Assembly (NCBI GenBank): GCA_029378245.1 | Contig: JARKIF010000047.1 | Span: 309,011 to 373,010, forward strand | Direction of reading: 5' to 3' | Length of the DNA: 64,000 nt | Origin: Roridomyces roridus | Lineage: Eukaryota; Basidiomycota; Agaricomycetes; Agaricales; Mycenaceae | Part shown: positions 19,876 through 32,027 of the stretch, piece after piece | Numbering within the stretch: position 1 is the stretch's first letter | Layout of the letters: every line of letters starts with the position of its first letter | Notes under the pieces: model-generated | The model's input: only the letters and a program-made list of their open reading frames with translations | Told to the model about the DNA's origin: nothing | The model's database searches: none | Position numbers and translations under genes: made by a program

Positions 19876-21572
19876 CCGTGTGTCCTCCGTCCTTCCGCAA
19901 TTTCAATTCAGAATCTAATGGCATCTAATCCTGGGACGCCTGGGCCTGGAATACATATGTACATCTTTTTTGTAAGTCTTCTCTCCGTCCCGTCTCAAAT
20001 ATAAAAAGATAACAGAACATTGGATTGGCAGATCCGGAAACCAACAGGAAACTGAAAACTGAATCAAAGCCGTAATCGGCTGGTTGGCTGGCCGGGTAGA
20101 GGGAATCGCCGGTGGATTTTGGGTGGGCGTTGCCTCTTCGGTCTGTTGTTTCAACTGTCAATGTTCAGCAGAAACCTCTGCACATAATTCCACTGGAGTT
20201 CAACCTTGGCCTGGGCCATTGGTTGCGAGTGAGGACCACGCGACCAGTTGCACATGCAGCCAGTAAATGACCCATGCTGCGGACGCAACCATTCTGAATC
20301 ACCATCCTTCAATCCCTCGTGCGGCCGACGCCGCGGCGTGCGTGCGTTTCTAGGCCTACTGTTGTATTTCCCAAGCGAATACTTGCAAAGCAATTGAAAA
20401 ATTCATTCCAACGCAAGACATGGTGCTCCACGGTGCCGTTGTTCAGACGCATACATACACTCTACAGGTCCGATTTGGATTTCCCCCGCCGCCCGCTCGC
20501 TCGCCTCAAGTATTTACCTGATCCCGCCGAATTCCTAGACGAAACGACAAGTCTTTGAAACAACATCGGCACCGCTCCCAATTCGAACATTATACGTACC
20601 CCGAGACGGGATACCCGAACTCGAACTCCGTCTCCGTTCCAGCACCCACAGCGACCGCGGTCAGCTCCCCAAAAAAGACTAGAGTGAAAAGTGTAATCCT
20701 TCGAGAATTCACGAGTCTCGAGTCTCGGATCGTCGCGCGGGATTCGCTACGCTAGCGTGCGTTGCGTCGTGCATGCATGCCGTTCCGTTTACTATTACTA
20801 AATATTCGGGGAATTACAAGCAACTGTCGACGAGCTAAGCTAAGCCAAGTGGGACTAGGGTCGGTTGGGTCCTATGGCTACGAGGGCGGTACGAGAACAG
20901 AACAGAACGGAGATGTGCAGAAGACAAGATCGATGGAAGCCAGTCATGAATGAACAGCATCCGCGTCGGAAATTTAAAGCATAAGTAACCTGCGTATCGG
21001 CGATGGAGAGTGTCGATTCGCGCCAGGAAATGAGGCGCAGTCTTTTTTTGGTAGGAAATTGAACTCTATTGGGAGCCTATACATGTATACAGGTACTACG
21101 AGCAAAAAGAGTATGTAACCGCCATACGGGCCGCCACCGACCTGGAACTATCGGCGCGATCTTGGGTGAAGGTATCCTTCTCCCTCGCAAAAGTTCAAGG
21201 CCTCCCGGAAAGTACTGCGGGACACCCCAAATATCAGCCTCGCGAGGTGAACTTTCGATAACCTCATCACGCCACCATCGCGAGCCTTATATGGCAGTCT
21301 TCGGCGCACGGACCAGTCACGTGCTGGACAAGAAGGATATAAAGCCGAGGGCATTTGATGGCGGGTTTCTTCTTTACAGTCACCTCTTTGCGTCTACTCT
21401 CTTTGAGCTCGAGCTGCCCGCTTGGCAGTGCGATTGGCCGCGGGGAGAAGATGGATGTCCTACACTGGGCATGTCGTTTACCGTTCTGTACCACTGGTCT
21501 AGCGACTAATCAGCGTCGGATACATCTTTTTTTTTTTTTTTAAACCAATGGAGCTTCTTTTTCTGAATGTTA
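19876..21572. other. intergenic, no gene seen
   Basis: Frames up to about 146 codons exist but lack motifs. A run of 15 or more T lies at about 21528-21542. Confidence 0.55.
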
Positions 21573-21746
21573 CAGCTAACTGCAAAATTCTGGAGCGCTC
21601 CCAGAAATACTTCAATCGCAGTTTGACAGCTCTCCCGCAGCCCTCAGTGGTTGCGACTGTGGAGCGCAGACCTCATTAGGCAGCTCGACGTCATCCATTG
21701 CCTGCAAACTTTTTCTTTGAGCGCTCCAGAATTTCGCAGTTAGCTG
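21573..21746. mobile_element. mariner-like MITE (174 bp) with TA target duplication
   Basis: Inverted arms of about 28 bp (cagctaactgcaaaattctg at 21573 and its complement ending at 21746) enclose about 115 bp. The element is bordered by TA on both sides (21571-21572, 21747-21748). TA duplication plus CAG-starting arms fit a Tc1/mariner-derived MITE. The long arms would fold into a strong hairpin. Confidence 0.8.
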
Positions 21747-24700
21747 TAATAATACCTTGGACAACCTGGAACTTCTCTTGTGAATGAACCTCGAGCCTCC
21801 TGATGCACCCGATTCCGACACAATGCACATCTACTGGTCTGCCAAGGAATGACAAACCTTGATCGGCGACTCATCTGCTTCTCTTGGTTTTGCCTGGGCC
21901 CGAGGGCTGTCACCGTTCTGCCTCTCTTTGGCATTGGCAAAAATCCAACAAGCAAAACTTGAATTGAAGTTTCGATCGGCAAACTCGAAGCGAGGCAGTA
22001 GCTCCAATCTCCATTGTATGCGCAATGAGGTGATTGTTCGTGGAGAATTCTGACTATACCCACAGCGGAACCCCGTTCGTTGGCGCAAGACCACTTTTCG
22101 GCGTTGAAGAAAAACACTGCAGTGCTGCGCCGTAAGGAATGCATTGAATTCCTGTAGGCGAAGTACGACATTGAGGACCAGGCCCCACAAATTTATCAAC
22201 GCGCGGACTCGCGCGGACCTAAACAAACCCACGTCGCTGTGGCTCGTATGTACAATTCAAAAGAACCTGGATGACTGGCACGGTTAGTTGGCGGTTGCGG
22301 CTGTCCTTAGACTAGCGCCGCACATACCCGTGGATCGTATCCGTCGCCCCTCCGCTCCGCAACATGACTGATCATACTAACTATTAGGAGATGCGCTGCC
22401 GCGCCGCCTCTGGCACTGGCTTAGAGCAATGTCAGTGGTTTCAGTCTCGACCTTGCAAGGAGGCCCAACCTAGGTCAACAATGAATTATGTATGACCCAG
22501 ACAACTCGAAGCTGGACACGGTGATACCGGCGGCCAACAACTCCCATTCATTCAGGTCTCCGAGTCAGGAACGATCCGGTTGCGCCATTCTGTTCTAAGC
22601 GAGCACGGCTCACGGGGCATTGAATCAAAAAATAAGGAAAATCAAGCGCTCAGAAGTCCCTGCTGACCTCTGCTGATCTGCGGGCTACTGCGGGTCTAGA
22701 GGCTGCAATGACCGGCGGCAACAAAGGTCCGAGTCAAGGACGGTCAATTCGATTTTTGTTGCAATTGTTGAATCGGAGATACAGCATGAGGTACCCGTGT
22801 GTTCCTCATCTGGCCCTTGCGTTTCCGTTACCCCGTTACCCCGATTCACGATCCAAATTATCACAGAGTGGACGTATGTACACTGGGCGCTTCGCAGGCG
22901 TGCTGTCTATCTATTAGTATCAGTATCAGGCTGGCTGACATGAGGGTGGAGACGGCGTCGATGGTGAATGATGGAACGCGGGAAGAGGCGGTGATGGAGG
23001 GATGGCTCGTAAACGGTAAAAGGCCGCTCGCCAAGGCCGCTCGCCACGGAGTCCGAGACCGAGACACCGAGCTAAAAGAATTCTCGGCCCCAGCCCCAAC
23101 CAGGCGCGGAAGAAGCGCGAAACGCCCGTAGAACACGCAGAAAACACAGTGGCCCTCGGCAGTCAAAATCGAATTTAAATAGACGGATGAATAAATAAAT
23201 AAATAATAAATTGAAGACGCCTCGACCACCTAGAGCGGAGGACCGAGGAATGTGCGTGGGTGTACCATGGCACTAAGGCTGCTCGACGAAGAACTTGTGA
23301 GCAGCGTCGGACGTCGACTCCCAGCCAGACGACTTGGCCCGAGACGATTCGGAGTCCGTTCAAGAATAATCCATGGCCAAGATCGAGCTGGAGGAGGCCA
23401 GACAAATCTCATTCTACCCGCTGCCTCGAGGGATGTTTCCCACTGCCACTGGTGTACGGAGGGTGGGAAGCACGGCGGTGTGGCTTTAATTTCCAGCCAC
23501 AACTTGAAGCCCGAGACGAGTAAGACCAAGAATAACCAGGATCGAGGACAAGGAACCCAGACGGCGGGCGTAGATAAATCGGATTCCACTGCCCTTTTCC
23601 CCCGGTGCTCCCATGGGTGTGACACTGGCACTGGTACACTCGGCCGAGGACGAAGACTCGCCTGTGGGAAGGACGGAGCTGTGACTTTGCAGCCATAACC
23701 ACAGGGAGAAGCCCAGGGCCGTCGTCCATTCCGTCCCCGCCGCTTAACCAGCTGGCACGATGAATCGTCAGTGGTGTCATTCCTACTCAAAGTCTGAGGT
23801 ACGCACCGTGCAGCAGTGCTGTGCCTCAGCTACGGCCAACGAGGAAAGTCACGCCACAGCGGGCCGCTGGGAACATGGGAGGTCGTCCCATAGGGCCTGC
23901 AGCAATTGCGCGACTCCGATTCAGAAGCGGCGACGAGGAAGAAAGGAAGCCAGTCCTGCAGATGGGAGACCCCGGTCCAGATACATCCAGTGCCCGAGTT
24001 GTGCGTGAACGGTGTAGACTACAGCCAGCTCCCGCAATGAGCACTCCTTAGGCATACGAAGAGGAAGCGTTTTACGAGATCTTCGGCCGGTTAACTTGGT
24101 GGAGCTGAGCTGGCTGTGGTAACGCGTATCAGGGTCGGTGGCATGATACCTGCAGCCGGAAGGAAAGGCGTCGGCTTGTGAGGACCGGATGGGTGCCGTT
24201 TGCAGCCCGTCCGTGGTTGCAATAGTGACAGTGAACCAAATTTCGACCGCGGCGACTGGGCAGTGGGAGGATAATAAATATGATCCGAATCAGGGCCTGC
24301 GCGCTTTTGTACTCCGATTCAAACGGTTGAACTGCGAGTCCGGAATGACGTACGAGATTATATCGTGCACAGAAAGACCAAACCAAAGAGCGAAAGATGA
24401 GGATTCAGGACCGGCACGAGCCAGAAAGCCACGTGGCTTGCCGCTTGTGGGACCAACAACAAATCAAAGCGGAGTTTGCGGTTGGATGATCCGGATCACA
24501 ACTGCGACACCGTTGCGCTGGGTGTTAGGTTTTCAGAAGCCGGCCTCGTAAAAGCATGCTTGGAGCTTTTTCAACGTCCGTGAATCCGAATCAGCGCTTG
24601 TAGGTGGTGCTTCAGACTTCTGTTAGAAACCGGTTACCGTGTTACGGCACCGACAACGGCAACAGCATTGTGCGCGTCACGCTGAATAGGGGTAAGCAGG

Positions 24701-26852
24701 ATGCTGCAGTAAATACAAAACACATACTTTTCCAGGCCGAGACTCGGACTCGAAGAAAAACTCACTGCTTATCTCGCCGGCCGTCGAACCTCCGAGCATG
24801 GCCGTCGCCGTCGAAATTAGAATCCTACCCTCCAGAGTCCAGACAGTAGCTAGAATAGATCGCAAAGCGGAGATAAACGGGCCACGGTGCGAAGTTGACA
24901 TTGACAAGCACTGTACGAATTGAAAATTCATCGGGAAAGCGTCGCTCCCCAAGGCCGCCGCGGAAGAACAAGGGCGTCAGGTGTGCCACTGGTCATATGC
25001 AGCAGATATGCACGAGCCAATTGCAAGTGGCCATGGGTCGGGAATTGTGAACGCAGGAGATGGCCGAAATGCCGTTAATGCGATGCATTAAACGCTGCTG
25101 ATAAAAGAAGTCGGAAGTTGTCCCAAGAAGGAGCGCAGCCGAGGTCTACCGACTGGCTGTAACGAGCGGAAGCATTTCTGGAATGGAAAATCGGTAGGGA
25201 TCATGAAAAGAATTACAGACCTGATATCGATGAGATTACACAGGGTGTGGTAGGCTTGTATCAGAATTCTTGCTCCAGGACATGAGGTCGCCTTCGACTC
25301 CTGACGGTATCGATGTTTTGGATCGTCCAGTTCCCCGTCGCCAGTCAGTCAACTTCTGTATTCGCCGTTCGGCGCTCGAAAATGACATGACTGAGCGGAG
25401 CTCGTCATGTACACAAATTCTTATCCGATGGGCACCTTGCGATTTGGCGGCGCAGCTAATTGGGCGCGGCGCGCCAAGTCGGGTTTAGTTGACCCAAGAT
25501 GTTGGAGAGCAAATACACAGTTACCCGAGAATCGACTGTTGACCTGCACCAGCCAGGGACCAGGATCTGAGCTTTCCGAAATGAAAAGCTGTCTGATGAG
25601 CTTCTGAGTTGAGCTGAGAGTGCACCCGTCCTGAAGGCCAGCTGACATCTGCTAGTCGGCCCACATGTTGGAGGGGGGGAAGTGCCTGCCAGATATGAAT
25701 GAGCACGCTGCACCAATTGGACTGTATTGCAGTTGCAGTTACTTCCAAATCCAATCCAGAACCCGCGCACCGCGCACAACGGGACGATGAACCCGCCTTT
25801 GAATGGAGATACACATCGGTTCTTGTTCGACTTACCAGGGATTGGATGTAGCATGTGCGGCGTCGCGGAAATTCAAGAGCTTCGGAAGGACCTTGTGCAG
25901 GTTGACCGTTTTGGGTGTCGGGACACGGCTACAGAAAGAGGAATTCTATCAGCACGTAGAGAATAGACTAACCGTGTCCGTTTTGCAAGTGAGTGCGCAG
26001 AGTGTGCAGGGACGTTCTCGGTCCTTTGACCTGGAAGGAACGGGCGTACTCCAATCACTCGACATCGACACTGCATAAATCGATATTGGCAAATGGCCAT
26101 GCAGAATTGAATGTAGGCATGCCGATTTACTCGTCCAACTTCATCGCCTATTTAGATGTGGACCGCTCGTAGCGGAAGATGACGGTAGGATGTATTGATA
26201 CAAGTGAGCTCAATTGCAGTCGGGTTTTGGTTTAGGTCGCACCTTCAAAGGGTGATCCTATGAGACCACAGCGACGCCTCCACCGGAAGTCGCAACCAAT
26301 GCCGAGGACGGGACTGAATCAATTGAGACTAGTGCTGAAAGTGGGTATCATGAGCGCTCTTCGTATGTATTCATTTTTTTACCCGGGGTTGGGATAGGCT
26401 TTACTTACCGGGGCGCCGAATCACATCCAAGAACGCCGAGTCGCCGACTGGAGGGAATCTATCTCCTGTGTGAGTGTGGATGTCCGAGGATGTGTCACCC
26501 ACGGCAGCTAGCGGTTCCGTTTAGACTACTACTGACCGCGGCTTGGCAAGAGAAAGCTCGGCGTTCGGCGCGTTCCACAAACCAGACAAGAAAACCGGCG
26601 ATCGACGGGTGAGGAGGGCCTCACATGTAGATTGAGGCAGTCCGAGCTGAACATGTTGTACCAGATTGAAACAGTAAGTAGCCTGGCAGCATCGGATTCG
26701 GGCGTAGTTGGGCGTCAGCAAACGACATTTGTTTTGCATTTGTTTGTTCCTGTATGGTGCCGACGTGGTCTAATATCGGAGTTTCAAACAACAACATTCG
26801 GCAGCTCAACAACTCTGTCAAGTATCGTACAACTTCTGGAAACCACTCCCCG
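21747..26852. other. gene-poor region of about 5 kb, no gene seen
   Basis: Many open frames overlap on both strands (the longest is 186 codons at 23230-23790 minus), as expected in GC-rich non-coding DNA. None shows a conserved motif, a signal peptide or consistent intron signals. Part of it must be the downstream region of the GH3 gene. Confidence 0.5.
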
Positions 26853-29800
26853 TCAATTCACAATGGACCCCGTCAACCGTATATCACGACTACTCGCTCC
26901 GATAGATATAGTCGTCGTCCCCGTCACAACTTCCCAACCTAGTGAGCCGGCGCCGTCAGCCTCGATCCACAGAAGAAAGAGACATATGAGAGAACGCACG
27001 CTGAGTGACAGTATTCCAAGTCGCAAAATCGAACCGAGAGAGCGTCATGCTCACACTGACGCTCTGTCCGACACCTACAAATACGCTGTCGAATCCTTTG
27101 AGGTTCTTTGGTGCCGAGTTGGCCGAGGTGGGGAATGTCAGGTAGAGTTGTGGAATCTGCGAAGCGATTAATACCATGCAACGACACGATATTGGAACGT
27201 ACCTCATTCCCTGCCACCGTGCCATTATTCTGAATGGTGAAAGTTACAGTGACGACTGGGTCGTGGAGCCAAGGATCCAAAGATGACCCAGGCCCAGATT
27301 GCCTCGTCCCACCCGCCGTCGATCCCGAAACCGCCAACCCTGAATACGCAAACGTGGTATACGACAAACCAAACCCAAATTCAAACCTCGGGGCAATTCC
27401 CGCCTGGTCAAAGTGGCGATAATCGATGAAGAGGCCTTCGGAGTATGGAATCGGGGTGATGCTGCCTTGTTGGTTGAACAGGACCTGTGCGGAATAGTCC
27501 GTTACGCTCTTGCCGATGGTGTATGGGAGGCGTCCGCTAGACAGGGAAAAGCCTAAGTACCTTGATAACAGTGAGGAAGAAACGGAAACGCACCTGGGGT
27601 TGTACGCGCCATAGAGCACATCGACCAACGACGAGCCAGCTTCCTGCCCTGGAACTCCACTCAACACCTACAACTTCTTATGAGGCCTCGTTCAGAAGAT
27701 AATGGAGCAAAAGAAACGCACTACAGCGGTAACTGCGCGCAGATTGTCAGGGATGCATGACTGAGCCTCAAAACATATAAAAACGCACTATTGGCATTGT
27801 TGATCCAAGCCTCCATGTTTATCGGGCCCACGGCGTTGATGCAGACGATGGTATTCTTGTTCGCCGCTGCGACAGCAGCAATCAAGGCGTCCTACAAGTC
27901 GCGCAGTCAGTTAGTGAGACTATCAAGCACGCGGATGACTCCAGACTCGCCCCATTATGCCACGCAGAAAGAGAGTTGCGATCTCCAGCATTCCCTTCAA
28001 CGGTGATGTATCCTTCCCCACTGTCCGCTATAGAGTCCTAAGTACGCAGGGTTGGTGAAAACAATAGAATCGAACGCACCCGTGACAAACACAAATGCAA
28101 CATCCTTTCCCGTCGCTGCGTTCTTGGCTCCAGTCAAATCGCTATCACTCGTGGAAGAGGTTACGACCGTCCCGTCAGATGCGGAGCGCGATTTTATTGC
28201 GTCCAAGGGCTTAGAAGGAAGAAATTACTTGTGAGGATGCGACAAGAGAGACAAAAAAGCGTACAGTGGTGAGATACGGGAATTGTACAGTTCTTTGCAT
28301 GCATGAGCTTCATCTGTAATGAGCGGAGGAATACGGAGGCCACTCACCCACTTCCCCAACCTATGTTACGCCAATCAGCATCGCCTCCCGTCAGATGAGA
28401 ATATTTGAACTCACCGAGGCCAAGAACACCATCATCCCCACCGCGATCAGGGTAACTAGATGACAGAGTTAAGTTGCATCTCGGAACTCACAAGACCAAG
28501 GACCAAGGACACCCACTTATTCGGCCCACCACTCGCATTAGTCGCTCCATTCCCAACAATCGCAATCGTCCGCGGAGCTTTCAGTGGCAGGGCCCCGTTG
28601 GTATTCTTGAGGAGTACAGTGCCCGCGGCGTCGATTTGGCGGATAAGCGTAGCGTGGGTAGCCTGCACGTTAACATGCTTGTTGGATGAATCCCCAGTGT
28701 TCCATGCGTCAAAGTTGACTGCGGGGAAGTTTGTATCTTGACCGATGAGGTACCATGCTGCTAGGATTCGTGTTGCCATGTCCTATTTCATAGTGTCATA
28801 AGCAAGTTGTTCGACAAGAGAAAAAGAAAGGTTGAACGCACGTTCATACGAGCCTGGGTGACCTGCCCCGAGTTGACTGCTGCAGTCTAATGAGGTGTCT
28901 CAGAAGTAAGGTGGGATACGTAGCATAAAAGAGAAAATTGCCAACGAGGTTTGACCCGAAGTACGACGTCCCCGAACTGGAGGAGATGTCGCCTGGCATG
29001 GTCATCTAGAAGATGGGTCAGAATACAACCAACTACATGATCAGCGTAATACTTACATCGAGACCAGCATTAATCGAAAGCGTCGAGTGCGTAGCCCACC
29101 AGTCTGCGATGAGTTTCCTTTAGTATGGTGGCCAACAGAGCACATTGAGTGCAGTATCTCACCCGACATGACATCTAGATTCGTATGCATAAGAACAGCT
29201 TCACTTTCGAGGTAAACAACGACTTACATCCTTGGAACCCAAACTCGGTCTTGAGAACCCCGTTCAGCATCTTGTCGTTCTCGCACGCAAAAGATGAGTT
29301 GACTGCAGACCAAAATCAACTGATGTACGGATGAACCCAGTGGGACGTACTTTGGTCTAGCACAGAGTATGAGTATGAGCACCTCTCCCGGAGTCCGGGT
29401 GGGATGAAACTGAAACGGAGACTCAACTATAACTGCACCTAAACAAAAAGTCAGCTCTCGAGTTGGACGAATAGGGAAAGACGACTCACAGAACAGAGGC
29501 GACATTTGCTTGCACGCTACGGAGGAACTACACGATGATGAGCTACATTCCAACTCGGTGTACATAAGTATGTCAAGCACGTACCGGCAAGGAGTAGATT
29601 TCATGTTGCTATCATTCAGTGCGAAGTATCAGCATTCCGCGATAGCCATGGTGAATCAAGCCAAAACGAACCGTTCTGTAATAATACACTGGCTTCAGCA
29701 TCGCACCTGATGAAAGAAAAATGTACCCACCGATCGTCAACCATAGACGCGCTGGTTTCCCGGAAATGTTCTTGTTCACTGAGTGGATACATGCGCAGTT

Positions 29801-31269
29801 AGAATCCGTCATCCTCGACGAAGGAGTCCAAGCATACTTGTTGATATAATGCTTGGCACACGCCTGTACACCGGAAGATTGGATTCCCACAATCGTCTGT
29901 ATGCGTTCAGATTCATTGATCTAGACTGGACAGATGCACGAACGCACCTCGTAAGCGCCTTCGCTGCAAGGACTCGACAGTAAGTCGTCATGGATGGCTC
30001 GACTATCCGAATACGAACCCAGAGAGATACGGGTCCCCTCCGAACCTACGTGCAGGCGGGGTCAGTCGGTCAGGCCTAGTGAGCAAAACACCCGATACGC
30101 ACCCTTCCCAATTCCTCCCCGCCGCCGCAGCGCGCATCAAGTTCCTGAAACGATTGGAACCAAGAATGAAAAAAAAGAGAGAAAGAAACGCACATCATAG
30201 GCCCGAGAGCGACATGCACGCCTTTGCCCTTGAACTCGGTACCCATTGCGGCACCGCGTTGATTCATCAGGGTGCGGTTGAACCTTGGCAGGCGTTCAAC
30301 TTTGGTTTGTCGCAAAAAAGGAGTGAGTGGACTCACGTCGCAGCCACGTTGATCTCCGCAGGGAACGCCGAAACCAAATCCGCGTATCGCACACCGACGG
30401 GGCTGTCCTCAAGACAAAGCCCAGGGAACGAGATGGACGAGATGGCAGGTGTGTTCCCGACGCAGTGACCTGTCCTCCGAGGTTATTATAACGCACCTGG
30501 TAAATGTATTACATACCATTTTGCCAGCCCACACCTGTACACCTTTGTTAGACGGAAAGAATTTGATGGGCAGATCTAGACTCACCAGTTGCGAGGTTGA
30601 CCTTGTCCTGAAGCGACATCTTCGCCACGGCAGCGCTGGCCTGGTGTGGCATGTTATTCATTCGACGGCAAGGAACCATAAATAAATGATAGCTCGTACC
30701 TTGGCGTACGCTGCGGTCCATTGCGGGGAGACGTTCTCTATGCGCGGGTAAGCGGAGGATTTCACGGGCAGTATTCAATTATTCACGCGGAGTAGCAGTC
30801 GGAGCTGTGCCCGTTGAAGTCGAACTCGAAGTTGAGGTCGATTTGCTCGTGGAAATCGACGTTGAGCTGGAGGATGTCGTCGTACTTGTCGTCGTAGTCG
30901 AACTCCCCGGCAGACATTGGTAGTAATCGGCAGAGGGAGTGAGATGGTTTGGTCGGACTGCAGTAGGGCGCTAGAACTTACAATCATTCAACACCGTGCA
31001 GACTCCTTGCGAGCACGTCGTGGCACCCGTCCTGTACGAGCATATTAGTCAGAACACGCACAATCGTCGGAGGCCCCGCTGCAAAGCTTACCATCCAATA
31101 CCGCCACTGGAAGCACAAAATCATCAGTGCAGTGACACACATTCAACTGAGTGATGCCCACTAACCACTGGCCGTACAGCCCAGATTGAGCCAGCACGGA
31201 TGGCAAGACAGAGATGGCTGTAGCGAGTAACAAAAGAGTCCGCATCGTCGCAGCAGGGAAGGTCGTCAT
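26853..31269 (-). CDS. secreted CBM1-GH3 beta-glucosidase, about 36 exons, 824 aa
   Basis: Cleaves terminal beta-D-glucosyl residues, as in cellulose breakdown. A signal peptide (MRTLLLLATAISVLPSVLA, Met9 being an alternative start) leads to a CBM1 (GLYGQCGGIGWTGATTCSQG), a Ser/Thr linker and GH3 N- and C-domains ending in a fibronectin-III-like domain (IPQLYLTFP). Family signatures include VGNTPAISSISFPGLCLEDS, GRNWEGFGGDPYLSG, KHYINNEQEHFRE, DDRTQHEIY and GYVMSDWWATHST, with the nucleophile near Asp335. The exons were assembled by hand and total 2475 nt. Exons 3-24 (minus): 31031-30982, 30924-30787, 30737-30700, 30640-30586, 30534-30517, 30469-30337, 30283-30194, 30144-30103, 30045-30019, 29963-29948, 29896-29838, 29778-29731, 29675-29672, 29608-29585, 29527-29490, 29438-29428, 29356-29351, 29302-29228, 29174-29163, 29103-29057, 29005-28946, 28886-28842. 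Exons 25-36: 28782-28517, 28455-28415, 28360-28348, 28292-28265, 28209-28080, 28027-27951, 27891-27789, 27732-27722, 27667-27594, 27536-27203, 27156-27000, 26938-26853. Exons 1-2: 31269-31166, 31106-31092. The acceptor before exon 4 is not canonical. Confidence 0.92.
29351..29356 (-). other. 6-nt micro-exon of the GH3 gene
   Basis: The bases ACCAAA lie between acceptor tgtgctag and donor gtacgt. With the neighbours (11-nt exon 29428-29438 and exon 29228-29302) they yield LCSYNQINSSFAC, the GH3 motif SYNxxN. The 11-nt neighbour is itself flanked by gtttag and gttgag. Confidence 0.78.
29672..29675 (-). other. 4-nt micro-exon of the GH3 gene
   Basis: The bases AACG lie between acceptor ttattacag and donor gttcgt. 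Joined to the neighbouring exons (..GATCG and CAACATGAA..) they complete the motif D-D-R-T-Q-H-E, matching the strongly conserved DDRTxHE of GH3 enzymes. Skipping them would give a frameshift. Confidence 0.8.
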
Positions 31270-32027
31270 CGTTCAAGTCCCGCCTGGTTTTATTTATGAG
31301 ATGCCGGAAAATTCGCGGTATCAACTCACCTTGTTACCGATGTAAGGCCGATGTGGGCGAACCTCGTGGGGTTGTGGGCTTGGCTTCGGCGAGTCAAAAG
31401 GATGGCTCGTCGGATGATTGGCATCCCTAGGTTATGAGCTGGAGTTCGAGAGAGGACGCAGGAGTATGGGGTTGGTTATCGTGAAGCCCTGAGGCTGAAA
31501 AACGGGATATTGGAACAGGATAGCAATTCTAGTCTTCACGGGAGATTCAACTAAAATCGGTTTCGAGTCGATTCAGTCTTTCACAAAAGGGTTCCGAAGG
31601 TTGGGCGACATGGTACCGGGGTCCGGCGGATGATTCCTGTTCATGCCTGAGGCTGCTCGGATGAGATTCAAGGAGGAATAGAGTCGGAGTCCGTGGATCG
31701 GAGAATGGACTTGGTGGAGCAGGACAAAACAGGCCGCCGATGCTCATGAGGGAGGAGCATGAGAGTGCAGTGATCGGGAGCAGTGATAGCGCTGATCCGA
31801 CTTGCCGCTTCCCTTGTTCTTTCCCGACCTCCGTCTTCCCAAGTTCTTGTGGCACTGGTCTCACTCCCAAGTTGTTCCTGGCCTCCATACTCTTTCATCA
31901 AGACTTGTAAAATGGCTGCGAACTTCTAAAAGTTAATCTCTACCGGCACGCGCTTGGGGCGTGAGCGCGTGAGCAGCGGCGATAAAGTGCTCGACCTCAC
32001 TCTCTTATCGACGACCATCTGTCTGGC
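31270..32027. other. divergent promoter region of the GH3 and MYND genes
   Basis: The GH3 gene starts at 31269 on the minus strand and the MYND gene at 32028 on the plus strand, so this 758-bp interval should hold both promoters. No clear TATA box or regulatory repeat was identified. Confidence 0.5.

Noticed and set aside
21069..21509. 146-codon plus-strand frame
   Set aside because: No motif, no splice structure, overlapping frames on the other strand.
23230..23790. 186-codon minus-strand frame
   Set aside because: Pro/Arg/Ser-rich with no conserved motif; plus-strand frames of similar size overlap it, as in non-coding GC-rich DNA.
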